A stretch of 64,000 bases of DNA, from the NCBI GenBank assembly GCA_019637225.1, contig JAHBWC010000018.1, positions 35,559 through 99,558 on the forward strand, in the 5' to 3' direction. Source of the DNA: Labilithrix sp. Its GTDB lineage: Bacteria; Myxococcota_A; Polyangia; Polyangiales; Polyangiaceae. The position numbers were made by a program, and so were the translations under genes. Position 1 is the first letter of the stretch. Each line of letters begins with the position of its first letter. Below the pieces are notes generated by a model that saw only the letters and a list, made by a program, of their open reading frames with translations, did no database searches and was not told the origin of the DNA. Positions 44,211 through 53,309 of the stretch are shown piece after piece.

Positions 44211-45575
44211 TCACGGCTCTTCGCGCTCGAGCAGGCCTCGGAGGACGTCGGCCTCCACGCGGAGGACGAGGACCTTCTCGCGATCGACGACGACGAACCC
44301 CGCGGGCGAGCCCTTCGGCTTCCGGAGGTAGCGCCGGTCGGTGTACTGGACGTCGACGACCTTCTCCTCGCGCGCGTCCGAGAAATGCGCGGCGAGGTGC
44401 GCGGCGTCGACGAGGTCCTCGGAGGCGCACGTCCGGCCCTTGTCGAGTCGCACGATCACGTGCGCGCCGGTGCGGTCCTTCGCGTGCACCCAGAGGTCGT
44501 GCGGTCGCGCGATCCGCAACGTCAGGGCGTCGTTGTCGGCCGCTCCCTTGCCGACGAGGAGGCTCCTGCCGCTCCGCGCGACGAAGGCGCGATAGGGCGT
44601 CCGCGCGCCGGGCTTCGCCGAACGGTCGCGCTTCGCGCCCTCGGCGGACTCGCGACCACCGACGAGCGTCACGGCGCGCGGCGCCGCGCGCTTGGCCTCG
44701 CGCACGATCTCCTCGACCGCGGCGGGCGAGCTCGCTCCGCCGAGGGCCTCGCGCGCCGCGAGGATCGCCGCGCGCTCGACGTCGGCGCGCGCGAGCCGCT
44801 CCTCGGCGATGCGCGCGCCGAGCCGGAGGCGCTTCGCTCGCTTGAACATCGCCTCGACCTGATCTTTCGCGCTTCGCGACGGATCGAGCGGGACCACGAG
44901 CGTCACGGCCTCGCCGGTCGACCAGTCGGTCACGACGAGCTCCTTCGCCCCGCGCGGAGCGCGCGCGGCTTCGGAGATGAGCCACGGCGCGCGCGACGCG
45001 ATCCGGTCGGCCTGTCCGATCTTGTCGAGGTCGCCGCGGATGGCGTCGCGTCGGCGCTCGATCCGCGTCGCGGCGCGCTCGAGCATGCGCGCGACCTCCG
45101 CGCGCCGCGACTCGACCGCGTCGGCGGCGATGGCGTGGGCGATCCGAAGGCCGCGTTGCTCGAGCCGCGCGCGCTCTTCGTCCGAGAGGGCGACGAAGAG
45201 CGCCGCGTCGGCGGCGACGCCCTCGTCGGTCACGACGACGCGCCCGGAGACGGCGCGGACCACGCGCGGCGCGCCGTGCTGATCGATGAACGCCTCGTTC
45301 GGCCCGAGCGCGACGAGGCGCGCGCCCTCGAGCGCCGCCTCACGCGCGCGCTGGCGGTCGAGCCCAGGCGGCAGGCGGCCGCCCCAGGCCTCGCGGCGGG
45401 CTTCGCTCGTCAGGAGCGCGGCCCCGGCCTCTCCGGCGCGCGGCGCCCCGACGACGACGAGCGACGTCCGGCCAGGCACGCGGACCTTGAGCACGACGAC
45501 GCGCTCGGCCGAGGACGCCTCCTGCACGAGCGCGCTCGGTCCCGATCCGTCGTCTCGAGGCGCGTCGTCGTCCAC
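44211..45575 (-). CDS. NFACT-R (DUF814) domain protein
   Basis: The 454-residue product from GTG 45575 has a Rqc2/FbpA-like architecture. An N-terminal region precedes helical coiled segments (ARMLERAATRIERRRDAI, AKRLRLGARIAEERLARADV). The C-terminal NFACT-R domain reads ADNDALTLRIARPHDLWVHA, RTGAHVIVRL, AAHFSDAREEKVVDVQYTD, RYLRKPKGSPAGFVVV. NFACT proteins bind tRNA at stalled 50S subunits in ribosome quality control, or act as adhesins when surface-exposed. The N-terminal domain is shorter than in typical RqcH. The upstream in-frame residues look like intergenic sequence. The gap to the dynamin gene (177 nt) shows nothing notable. Confidence 0.8.
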   Translation of the reverse strand: MDDDAPRDDGSGPSALVQEASSAERVVVLKVRVPGRTSLVVVGAPRAGEAGAALLTSEARREAWGGRLPPGLDRQRAREAALEGARLVALGPNEAFIDQHGAPRVVRAVSGRVVVTDEGVAADAALFVALSDEERARLEQRGLRIAHAIAADAVESRRAEVARMLERAATRIERRRDAIRGDLDKIGQADRIASRAPWLISEAARAPRGAKELVVTDWSTGEAVTLVVPLDPSRSAKDQVEAMFKRAKRLRLGARIAEERLARADVERAAILAAREALGGASSPAAVEEIVREAKRAAPRAVTLVGGRESAEGAKRDRSAKPGARTPYRAFVARSGRSLLVGKGAADNDALTLRIARPHDLWVHAKDRTGAHVIVRLDKGRTCASEDLVDAAHLAAHFSDAREEKVVDVQYTDRRYLRKPKGSPAGFVVVDREKVLVLRVEADVLRGLLEREEP

Positions 45576-45660
45576 ACCCCCGATGCTAGTGCCCAGACAG
45601 CGTGAACTCGACCCGTTCGTTCCGACCCCACGACACGCGAGGGATCGGGAGCGCGGAGCG

Positions 45661-46662
45661 TCAGGGCCGGACCGCGATCCCGAGGATGGGGCGCGGATGC
45701 GCGATCGCGCCGACGAGCGTCGCGGCGCCCGTGTCGAGGTCGATCTGGTAGAGGCTCGAGCCGGTCGCGCCCTCGCCCTCGACCGCGGCGTAGGCCTCGA
45801 GCGCGCCGTCACTCCCCCAGATGTCGAAGCCGGCCGTCGCGCGGATGTCGATGCCGAGCGGTCCGATCGTCGTCACGAGGCCCTCGTTTGGCGGCGCGAC
45901 CCTGACGAGCAGGTCTCGCGTCGAGTCGATCGCGTAGAGCGTGGTCGTCGCCGGCGTCGGCGCGACGCTGTTCGTGTACGCGGTGCCGACGAGGTTCGGG
46001 CTCTGGCCGAAGTGCACGTCGTCCGGCGCGAACGCGAGCATGGCGTCGGTGCCGACGACGGCGCCGGTGACCGGATCGATCCGCAGGTTCTGGTCGACGT
46101 CGGAGTGGATCCGGATCTTGTCGGCGACCGGGTTGAAGTCGAAGCCGTACGACTGGCCCTGGACCCGAGGGGTCGTCTCACCGCCGACGGCGGTGGCCTT
46201 CGCGGTGACGAGGTCGATCGTGTAGATGCGGCTCGCGCTCGTGATCGCGTAGAGCCCGCCGTTCGCCGGGCGGAAGTCGACGCCGAGCACCTGCTCGCCG
46301 GCGGGGAGGTCGATCGCCGCGACGTCGATCACGTCCGCGGGGTCCTCGGCGAGGACGCGGAGGAGGTGGCGCGCCGAGTCGACGGCCCAGATCGTCCGCT
46401 TGTCCGGCTCGGGCGGGACGGGGTTCGGCGCGGCGTCGGGATCGCCCGGCTTGGGGCCCGCGTCGGGATCGGGAGCCGAGGCGCCCGCGTCGAAGTCGAG
46501 CTTGGGGATCGCGCCGGGCGTGCCCCCGCCCGGGGAGGTCTCGGCGGCGCCGGAGCCCGGCGTCGGATCCGTCGCGCCGGGGCCCCCGGCGTCCTCGTCG
46601 GAGCTGCACGCCGCCGTGGCGGCTGCAAGGGCAACGGCGGCTGCCATGATCGCGCGCTTCAT
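45661..46662 (-). CDS. DUF4394-like beta-propeller lipoprotein
   Basis: The 333-residue lipoprotein (signal to ATAAC) has a Pro/Gly/Asp-rich linker of about 65 residues. Repeated blades follow: TIWAVDSARHLLRVLAEDP, LGVDFRPANGGLYAITSASR, YGFDFNPVADKIRIHSDVDQ, TTLYAIDSTRDLLVRVA, SSLYQIDLDTGAATLVG. The 'DFRPANGGLYAI' and 'DFNPVADKIRI' blocks match DUF4394. AGGAGG lies 10 nt before the ATG. Probably a surface-exposed propeller with no catalytic residues visible. It is divergent from the Ser/Thr kinase gene across a 174-nt gap. Confidence 0.8.
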   Translation of the reverse strand: MKRAIMAAAVALAAATAACSSDEDAGGPGATDPTPGSGAAETSPGGGTPGAIPKLDFDAGASAPDPDAGPKPGDPDAAPNPVPPEPDKRTIWAVDSARHLLRVLAEDPADVIDVAAIDLPAGEQVLGVDFRPANGGLYAITSASRIYTIDLVTAKATAVGGETTPRVQGQSYGFDFNPVADKIRIHSDVDQNLRIDPVTGAVVGTDAMLAFAPDDVHFGQSPNLVGTAYTNSVAPTPATTTLYAIDSTRDLLVRVAPPNEGLVTTIGPLGIDIRATAGFDIWGSDGALEAYAAVEGEGATGSSLYQIDLDTGAATLVGAIAHPRPILGIAVRP

Positions 46663-46836
46663 CGTCGTGGTTCCTCCTGGGGCCGGCCGGCTTCGGCCTC
46701 CTACACCCGGTCGTTCCTACGCGGCGGAGGCGGGACCGGATCGCCCCCGCCCGCGATCGGACGGAGCCCGCCCTGGATCGCGAGAGCGCCATGGCGCGAG
46801 GCGACCGCATCGGCGTACGCTTTTGGGTAGAACCAC

Positions 46837-48642
46837 GTGAAGGCTCGGCACACGTACCCCGCAGGACAGACGAGCGCCTCCAGGTTGAAGGCGCTCCTCG
46901 CCTGCCTCGAAGCCGACAAGGGCAGAGCGGCCGCCGAGGCCTGGCTCGCGAAGGTGCGCCTCGCGCGCGGCGATCTCGAGGACGAGACGCGTCTTCTCCC
47001 GCTCGTCGCGCTGCACTCCGCGCTCGTCGCGTTCGTCGCCGAGCTCCCCGACGGCCTCGCGCGGACCGCGTCGTACCTCGCCGCGCGCGACAACCTCGGC
47101 GTCTGGGCCCGCGTGCTCCGCGGCACGCGGTCGCCGGAGGAGGCGCTCGCGCGCATCGAGTCGTCCGACAGCGAGCACGGCCGTACGACGCGCTGGGAGC
47201 GGATCGACGCGCGCCCCGGCTACTGGCGCGGGCGCGTCCGCATCGGGCACGATCCGAAGCTCGAGGCGGACGGGCTGCTCGCGCGCGCGCGCGAGGTCGA
47301 GCTGTCGGTGGTCCCGACGCTCTTCGGCTACCCGCGCGGGACCGCCGTGCTCCGCGAAAAGCAGGACGACGCACAAGAGTTCGAGGTCCGCTGGCCGCTG
47401 CCGACGCCCACGCGCAGCGTCGTCGCCGGCGCGCTCGCCGGCGCGCTCGCCGGCGGCGCCGCGCTCGCCGTGCATCCGGGGACCGCCTCGGCGCTGGCGG
47501 CCCTCTTCACGCCGATCGCCGGCGCGGCCGCCGGGCTCCTCTTCACGCGCGATCGCCTCCGCCGGATCGAGACGGCCGCGCAGGCGGTCCGCGTGAGCGC
47601 GCTCGAGCGGAGCCTCGCGCTCCGCGAGACCGAGACCCGCGCCGGCGCCGGCGATCTCGAGGGCTCCGTCATCGCGGGGCAATACCGCATCGGCGAGCGG
47701 ATGGGCTCGGGCGCGAGCGGCGTCATCTACGAGGCGACGCGCATCACGGACGGTCTGCCCGTCGCGATCAAGCTCCTCCGTGCGGCGACCGCGCACGACG
47801 TGACCGCGTCCGACCGGCTCCGGCGCGAGTCCGAGGCGCTCGGGCTGTCGTGGCATCCGAACGTCGTCGAGGTGATCGACCACGGCCACCTCCCCGACGG
47901 CACGTCGTACCTGGTGATGGAGCTGCTCGAGGGCGAGATGCTCGCGACGCGGCTCAAGTACCGCCTCCGGCTCCCCGCGCACGAGGTGCTCCCGATCGCG
48001 AAGCAGGTCACCGAGGCGCTCGTCGCGATCCACGCGGCGGGCGTCGTTCACCGCGATCTCAAGCCGTCGAACATCTACCTCGTCCCGGACGAAGACGCCG
48101 GACCCGCGAAGGAGCGCGTCAAGGTCTTCGACTTCGGCATCGCGCGCGTCGAGTGGGAGGAGATGCGGATCACCAACATGGGCGCGCCGCTGGGCACGCC
48201 TGGATACATGTCGCCGGAGCAGGAGAGCGGCCTCGAGATCGACCACCGGAGCGACGTCTACGCCGCGGGTGCGGTGCTCTACGAGTGCCTCGTCGGCGAG
48301 CCGCCGCCGATCTCCGCGGGCGACATGTGGAAGCCGGGGACGCGTCCGCCGAGCTCGTTCGCGATGCGCCTCGTCGACGGAGCGCTCCGCACCGACTCTG
48401 GCGTCCAGCCGGCGTCTCGCCGCATGCCGAGCGTCGCGCCATCCGGGCCCGACGTGGAGGGCGCCGCCGAGCGCGCGTCGTCCGCGACCGTCGACGCGCC
48501 GCCGGCGTGGCGCGCTGTGATCGAGCGCGCGCTCGCGAAGCGCCCCGAGGATCGCTTCCAGGACGCGCGCGCGATGCTCGCGGCGATCCGCGCGCTCGAG
48601 CCCGCCGAGGCGAAGCCGCCGCGCAGCGCGGGCGAGTCGTAG
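46837..48642 (+). CDS. Ser/Thr protein kinase with N-terminal sensor-like region and two membrane helices
   Basis: The GTG-started 601-residue protein has three parts. Residues 1-185 are a helical domain ending VVPTLFGYPRGTAVLREKQ and FEVRWPLP, reminiscent of the V4R-like sensor region of some myxobacterial kinases (low-confidence similarity). Residues 190-240 contain two hydrophobic hairpin helices (SVVAGALAGALAGGAALAV, ALAALFTPIAGAAAGLLF). Residues 277-590 form the kinase: GSGASGVIYEA, Lys312 (VAIKLLR), HRD 405-407 (HRDLKPSN), DFG 432-434, GTPGYMSPEQ. All catalytic residues are present. There is an insertion of about 55 residues in the C-lobe. Partner unknown. Confidence 0.88.
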   Translation: MKARHTYPAGQTSASRLKALLACLEADKGRAAAEAWLAKVRLARGDLEDETRLLPLVALHSALVAFVAELPDGLARTASYLAARDNLGVWARVLRGTRSPEEALARIESSDSEHGRTTRWERIDARPGYWRGRVRIGHDPKLEADGLLARAREVELSVVPTLFGYPRGTAVLREKQDDAQEFEVRWPLPTPTRSVVAGALAGALAGGAALAVHPGTASALAALFTPIAGAAAGLLFTRDRLRRIETAAQAVRVSALERSLALRETETRAGAGDLEGSVIAGQYRIGERMGSGASGVIYEATRITDGLPVAIKLLRAATAHDVTASDRLRRESEALGLSWHPNVVEVIDHGHLPDGTSYLVMELLEGEMLATRLKYRLRLPAHEVLPIAKQVTEALVAIHAAGVVHRDLKPSNIYLVPDEDAGPAKERVKVFDFGIARVEWEEMRITNMGAPLGTPGYMSPEQESGLEIDHRSDVYAAGAVLYECLVGEPPPISAGDMWKPGTRPPSSFAMRLVDGALRTDSGVQPASRRMPSVAPSGPDVEGAAERASSATVDAPPAWRAVIERALAKRPEDRFQDARAMLAAIRALEPAEAKPPRSAGES

Positions 48643-48728
48643 CGCGGCCCGGCGCGGGCGAGCTCTCGTCGAGCGAGGCTGAAGCGATCCGCGTGCTCGC
48701 GCGTCAAACGCGAGACCCGGCCCCTTTA

Positions 48729-48760
48729 CGTCGCGACGAACCCGTGGGGCCGTCGCGACG
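48729..48760. promoter_or_regulatory. Paired 10-bp palindromes upstream of the M48 gene
   Basis: CGTCGCGACG, a perfect palindrome, occurs at 48729-48738 and again at 48751-48760, 22 bp centre to centre (about two helical turns). The downstream copy ends 10 nt before the ATG of the protease lipoprotein. The layout fits an operator bound by two dimers on one face. The two copies could alternatively pair as one hairpin in RNA. The rest of the 128-nt gap shows nothing notable. Confidence 0.5.
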
Positions 48761-48770
48761 ACTCTGGTAA

Positions 48771-49832
48771 ATGTCGAGCGTGGCACCGCTTCCTCTCTTC
48801 GTCCGGCTCCTCCGCGCGTGCGGCGCAGCTTCGATCGTCCTCGGGCTCTCGCTCGGCGCCAGCGCGTGCCGAACGTCGACGCAGGCGTCGACCGCGCCTC
48901 AGCCTCAGCCGCCGCAGTACTACCCGCAGCAGCCGTACGGGCAGCCGCCTTACTACGGGCAGCCGCAGCAACCTCAACCTCAGCCGAACCAGCCTCAACC
49001 TCAGCCGGTCGCGCAGCGTCCGCTCCTGCCGCCGCTCGTCGGCGTCGCCGCGCAGCAGCAGGAGGTGCGGAGCATCCTCGCGGAGCTCATCAACGTCCTG
49101 TCGCCGCAGAACCAGGCGCTGGTGCGGGGGATCCCGCTGACGTTCGATCCGACGATCGAGGTCAACGCGTTCGCCGGCTGCGACGAGCAAGGCACGCCGT
49201 TCCTCGCGGCGACCACCGGCATCCTCGAGGCGGTCGACGCCATCGCGCAGACGAAGGCGACCGACGAGCTCTTCGGAACGCAGACGTACGAGGCTTACTG
49301 CAACGCCGTCCTTCCGCAGCTGGTGAGGAGCGACAAGGCGCGCGCGGCGCTGCCGGCGGGGATCATCCCCGCGAACCTGGGCCCCGATCTTCGCCGCTGG
49401 TCGCGCGCCCGCGAGATCTTCGACGACGTCATCGCCTTCACGTTCGGCCACGAGCTCGCGCACCACTACCTCGGGCACACGGGCTGCGCGAAGGGGCAGG
49501 CGATGGGCAGCGGCCCCGATCCTGCGCGGCTCGGCCGGCTGCTCTCGGTGGTTCCGATCTTCAACCAGGCCGGCGAGGCCGCGTCCGACTCCGCGGGGTG
49601 CGTGAACGCGCTCGACGCCGGACGCGCGCGGCGCCCGCAGTACGAGTGGTCCGACACGGGCGGCGTGCTCTTGCTCGACTACTTCGCGCGCATCGAGCGC
49701 GCCGGCGGAGGCGGCGGCCCGCTGAGCCTCCTCAACCCGGTGCAGTTTCTCCGGTCGCACCCGAACCCGCTCGCGCGCATTCCGATCGTCCAGACCGTCG
49801 CGCGCACCTGGCGCTCGCAGCATCCGGGCTGA
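48771..49832 (+). CDS. M48-like metalloprotease lipoprotein
   Basis: The 353-residue lipoprotein (signal to GASAC) has a Pro/Gln/Tyr-rich linker with short repeats (PQPQPNQPQPQPV). The zinc protease motif is HELAH at 227-231 in FGHELAHHYLGHTG. The likely third ligand is in GEAASDSAG about 35 residues later, as in M48 peptidases (HEXXH ... E). M48 enzymes of the BepA/LoiP type act in outer-membrane protein quality control. It lacks membrane helices, so it should be periplasmic and lipid-anchored. Palindromes lie just upstream. Confidence 0.8.
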   Translation: MSSVAPLPLFVRLLRACGAASIVLGLSLGASACRTSTQASTAPQPQPPQYYPQQPYGQPPYYGQPQQPQPQPNQPQPQPVAQRPLLPPLVGVAAQQQEVRSILAELINVLSPQNQALVRGIPLTFDPTIEVNAFAGCDEQGTPFLAATTGILEAVDAIAQTKATDELFGTQTYEAYCNAVLPQLVRSDKARAALPAGIIPANLGPDLRRWSRAREIFDDVIAFTFGHELAHHYLGHTGCAKGQAMGSGPDPARLGRLLSVVPIFNQAGEAASDSAGCVNALDAGRARRPQYEWSDTGGVLLLDYFARIERAGGGGGPLSLLNPVQFLRSHPNPLARIPIVQTVARTWRSQHPG

Positions 49833-49991
49833 TCGGCCCGACCTCGCTCGGTCGCGCTCGCGGAGCTCGCGTCTCCGCGCGCGCGCCGCCGCGCTGCGAC
49901 GATCCCGTCTGCGCCTCTCGTGGCGCGGAGATCGCCTCAGCGACGGTCGACCACTTTGAGCGCCGTGGGCGTGCTGGTTATCGGTCCATGG

Positions 49992-51056
49992 GTGGACACT
50001 CCGAGCAAGAAACGCGCTCTTGGTCGCTCAGGGTACGTCGGGCTGATCGCGCTCACGCTCTTCGCCGGCGGCTGCCGGAAGCGCGCGCTCCCAGGCTCCG
50101 CGACGACGACGACGTCAGCGACGGCGACGGCGACGACGTCAGCGACGGCGACAGAGCCTGTCGCGAAGGGCCCGGACGACAAGCCGCTTCCCCGTCCGTC
50201 GGCGAAGGCCTCGCGGCCGCAGCTCGACCCCGTGCTCAAGTTCGTCCCGGCCGACGGGCTTCGGGGGCCGGCCTCCGTCCTCCACGATGAGGTGAGCGAC
50301 GTCTACTTCGTGAGCAACGTGGACGGCGCGCCCGCCGCCGCCGACGGCAAGGGCTTCATCTCGAAGCTGTCCCCCGACGGCAAGAAGATCCTGCTCCGGT
50401 GGATCGACGGCGGAAAGAACAAGGTCGTCTTGAACGCGCCGAAGGGGATGGCGATCCAGGGCAACGAGCTCTACGTCGCCGACATCGACACGGTCCGCGT
50501 CTTCGATCGCCGGAGCGGCGCGCCGCTGGGGAAGGTGACCGTCGAGGGAGCGACGTTCCTCGACGACCTGGCCGTGACGGCGGACGGCCGCATCCTCGTC
50601 TCCGACACGGGCCTCCGGGCGAGCGCGGGCGGCGGTCTCGAGGAGTCCGGCACCGACGCGATCTACTCGATCTACTGGGATCGGTACGGCTCCAACTTCG
50701 TCTTGTTCGCGAAGAAGGAGCTCGCGGGCCCGACGGCGCTGTTCGTGACGCCGAACAAGATCTGGGGCGTCGCGAGCCGGACGGGGGAGATCTTCTCGAT
50801 TGGTCCGAAGGGCAAGCTCGAGGACGTCCACCGGCTGCCGGACGGCGCCCTCGAGGGCATTGTCGGCACCGGATCCGACCTGCTCGTCGCGAGCCGTGCG
50901 GCGAGCGCCATCTTCCGCGGCAAGCCGGACGGCGACTGGAGGATCGCCATCGGCGACGTGAAGTCACCGGCGGACATCGGCTACGACGAGAAGCGAAAGC
51001 GCGTCCTCGTCCCGCTGTTCACCGAAGACGAGGTCCGCATCTTCCAGCTCGAGTAG
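49992..51056 (+). CDS. NHL/SMP-30-like propeller lipoprotein
   Basis: GTG 49992 gives 354 residues and a proper lipoprotein signal (YVGLIALTLFAGGC). A Thr/Ala-rich repeat linker (TTTSATATATTSATATE) follows. The rest is propeller blades: GPASVLHDEVSDVYFVSNVD, KGMAIQGNELYVADIDTV, FLDDLAVTADGRILVSDTG, PADIGYDEKRKRVLVPLF. Longer upstream frames exist but have no reason to be translated. The SMP-30/NHL fold covers gluconolactonases and binding proteins; no metal ligands can be assigned with confidence, so no reaction is proposed. Confidence 0.75.
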   Translation: MDTPSKKRALGRSGYVGLIALTLFAGGCRKRALPGSATTTTSATATATTSATATEPVAKGPDDKPLPRPSAKASRPQLDPVLKFVPADGLRGPASVLHDEVSDVYFVSNVDGAPAAADGKGFISKLSPDGKKILLRWIDGGKNKVVLNAPKGMAIQGNELYVADIDTVRVFDRRSGAPLGKVTVEGATFLDDLAVTADGRILVSDTGLRASAGGGLEESGTDAIYSIYWDRYGSNFVLFAKKELAGPTALFVTPNKIWGVASRTGEIFSIGPKGKLEDVHRLPDGALEGIVGTGSDLLVASRAASAIFRGKPDGDWRIAIGDVKSPADIGYDEKRKRVLVPLFTEDEVRIFQLE

Positions 51057-51234
51057 CGGGGGAGCGGGTCGTCGGTGCGCGGCTCGGCCGGCGAGACCCG
51101 TCGTGCGGGCGCGGTACGGGAGAGCCTGCTCCAGCCCAAGAGGTACGAGCCGCTCCGCGCGGCGAAGGCGCCGCGCGGCGCCGGCGGCATCCGCTGGCGT
51201 CCGCCACGAACGTCGTGCTACGTCGGGCGTCGCC

Positions 51235-52398
51235 ATGCCCGATTTCTTCGACATCTCCCGCCACCTCACGGCCGAAGAGCGCGCGATCCAGAGCTCCGTC
51301 CGCGCCTTCGTCGACGCGCGTGTCCTGCCGGTGATCGCCGATCACTTCGAGGCCGGCACCTTCCCGACGGATCTGATCCCGGAGATCGCGCAGATGGGCC
51401 TCCTGGGCTGCAACCTCCAGGGGTACGGCTGCGCCGGGCTCTCCCAGGCGGGGTACGGCCTCGCGATGCAGGAGCTCGAGCGCGGCGACTCCGGCGTCCG
51501 CAGCTTCGCCAGCGTGCAGGGTAGCCTCGTGATGTACCCGATCCACGCGTACGGCTCGGAGGCGCAGAAGGAGCGCTACCTGCCGAAGATGGCGAAGGGC
51601 GAGATCATCGGCTGCTTCGGCCTGACCGAGCCGGACGCCGGCTCGAACCCGGCGGGCATGCGCACCACGGCGATCGACGACGGCGACGCGTGGATCCTCA
51701 ACGGCACCAAGCGCTGGATCACGAACGGCAACCTCTCGCAGGTCGCGCTCGTCTGGGCGAAGGTCGGCGGGCAGGACGGCGTGGTGCACGGCTTCCTCGT
51801 CCCGACCGAGACGAAGGGCTTCGAGGCGCGCCTCATCCACAAGAAGGCGAGCCTCCGCGCGAGCGTCACGAGCGAGCTGATCCTCGAGGACGTGCGGATT
51901 CCGAAGGACGCGGTCCTCCCGAACGTGAAGGGCATGAAGGGCCCGCTCTCGTGCCTCACGCAGGCGCGCTACGGCATCGCGTGGGGCGTGATCGGCGCGG
52001 CGAACGCCTGCTTCGAGAGCGCGCTCGACTACGCCAAGAACCGCGTGCAGTTCGCCGGCAAGCCGATCGCCGCCCACCAGCTCGTCCAGGCGAAATTCGC
52101 CGAGATGCTCACGCAGATCTCCGCCGCGCAGCTCATGGCGCTCGAGGTCTCGCGCCACAAGGAGGAGAAGACGCTCCGCCCGCAGCACGTGAGCATGATC
52201 AAGCGCAACAACGTGCGGATGGCGCTCGAGGTGTCGCGCGTCTGCCGCGACATCCTCGGCGGCAACGGGATCACGCTCGAGTACCCGGTCATGCGCCACC
52301 TCTGCAACCTCGAGACGGTCTACACCTACGAGGGCACGCACGACATCCACACGCTCATCCTCGGCCAGGACGTCACCGGGATCGCCGCGTACGAGTGA
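51235..52398 (+). CDS. gcdH: Acyl-CoA dehydrogenase, glutaryl-CoA dehydrogenase type
   Basis: The 387-residue flavoenzyme shows the GCDH fingerprints NLQGYGCAGLSQAGYGL, ELERGDSGVRSFASVQGSLV, GCFGLTEPDAGSNPAGM and TQARYGIAWGVIGAA, and the catalytic Glu in TYEGTHDIHTLILGQ. Glutaryl-CoA dehydrogenase oxidatively decarboxylates glutaryl-CoA to crotonyl-CoA in lysine and tryptophan degradation, using FAD and ETF. ATG 51235 gives the expected start (MPDFFDISRHL); upstream in-frame codons are intergenic. No other lysine-catabolism gene adjoins it. A short hairpin follows. Confidence 0.92.
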   Translation: MPDFFDISRHLTAEERAIQSSVRAFVDARVLPVIADHFEAGTFPTDLIPEIAQMGLLGCNLQGYGCAGLSQAGYGLAMQELERGDSGVRSFASVQGSLVMYPIHAYGSEAQKERYLPKMAKGEIIGCFGLTEPDAGSNPAGMRTTAIDDGDAWILNGTKRWITNGNLSQVALVWAKVGGQDGVVHGFLVPTETKGFEARLIHKKASLRASVTSELILEDVRIPKDAVLPNVKGMKGPLSCLTQARYGIAWGVIGAANACFESALDYAKNRVQFAGKPIAAHQLVQAKFAEMLTQISAAQLMALEVSRHKEEKTLRPQHVSMIKRNNVRMALEVSRVCRDILGGNGITLEYPVMRHLCNLETVYTYEGTHDIHTLILGQDVTGIAAYE

Positions 52399-52458
52399 AC
52401 GCTCTCGAGCCGTCACGACGATCGAGGTCGAGGACGGTCTGAAGGGCCCCAACCCCGG

Positions 52459-52478
52459 TGGAGCCGGTCGAGGCTCCA
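52459..52478. terminator. Hairpin after gcdH
   Basis: TGGAGCC and GGCTCCA pair perfectly around a 6-nt loop, 60 nt past the gcdH stop in a convergent gap of 138 nt. There is no T-run. It is a weak terminator candidate for either converging gene. Confidence 0.4.
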
Positions 52479-52536
52479 GACGAGCCGCACGTTGACGCCC
52501 GTAGCCCGCGCCCGCGCGGACCACGCCCCCTCTCGT

Positions 52537-53127
52537 CTAGGGTTTCGGCGCGATTCGATGGCGCCAGAGCCAGTCGAGCAGTTCGTCCGCGTTCCTCGCA
52601 ATGGGCGACGAGGTGTCCGGGCCTGCAGTGTCCATCAGGAAGTACGTTCCCGACTCAACGTCGAGGACCACAAAAGACGCACCGTCTTGGTGATACGAGA
52701 GCGCGACGTAGCGATCATCGAGAAGGCGGCGATCCGCCGTTGGACCGTACATCTTCGTTCGTGCCAAGTCCCACTCCTCGATGGGCGCGAGCCCCGTATA
52801 GGAACGGCCGGTCTCAAGATTCGCCCACAAGTGGACTCCGTTGATGCGCGCGACAAACTCTCGGAGGTCCGCTGGAAGGACATGCGAAGGATGTCGCTCA
52901 CTCCAGGCTTCGATCGCTCGCTGCGACGCAGGCCCGCCAAGAACGTGCCTGTACCGAACGTCACGACTTTCCGAATGAGGTGCGCTGGCTGAGAGTAGGT
53001 CCGTCAGCTTCAAGCCGCCCGGCTTTCCTGCTTGTGCAAGCACGGCGGAAGGTGTCGTCCGAACAGTGAGCCGCACGACGCGCTCGGGCTCGCCAGCAAC
53101 CGCACTCACCAAGTCGTCAACATTCAT
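52537..53127 (-). CDS. SMI1/KNR4 (SUKH) family protein, lower-GC gene
   Basis: The 196-residue product from ATG 53127 fits the SUKH fold: AIEAWSERHPSHVLPADLREFV, ARINGVHLWANLETGRSYTG, APIEEWDLARTKMY, YVALSYHQDGASFVVLDVESG, then ELLDWLWRH. SUKH proteins are common immunity proteins of polymorphic toxin systems but also occur alone. Base composition is visibly lower in GC than its neighbours, with frequent A/T third positions, which suggests transfer. No toxin gene adjoins it: gcdH converges on one side and larE is upstream. The 182 nt between it and larE hold nothing recognised. Confidence 0.75.
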   Translation of the reverse strand: MNVDDLVSAVAGEPERVVRLTVRTTPSAVLAQAGKPGGLKLTDLLSASAPHSESRDVRYRHVLGGPASQRAIEAWSERHPSHVLPADLREFVARINGVHLWANLETGRSYTGLAPIEEWDLARTKMYGPTADRRLLDDRYVALSYHQDGASFVVLDVESGTYFLMDTAGPDTSSPIARNADELLDWLWRHRIAPKP

Positions 53128-53309
53128 GATGCTCACTTTCCTGTAGCCCAACGGAGCAACGGCGTGAGGAGGGCGCGAGCTGGATCGCGATTGCGATGTC
53201 GGCATCGAAGGTCGCCTTGATGCGAGCCCATGCGCATGACCTCCGTTCGCCTCTCATGAGCGAAACGAAGAGAGCGCGGCCCGAGCGGCGAGCGTCAGGC
53301 TCGCGCGCG

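Noticed and set aside
51103..51234. Longer start for the acyl-CoA dehydrogenase
   Set aside because: The added residues are Arg-rich intergenic translation; family homology starts at 51235.
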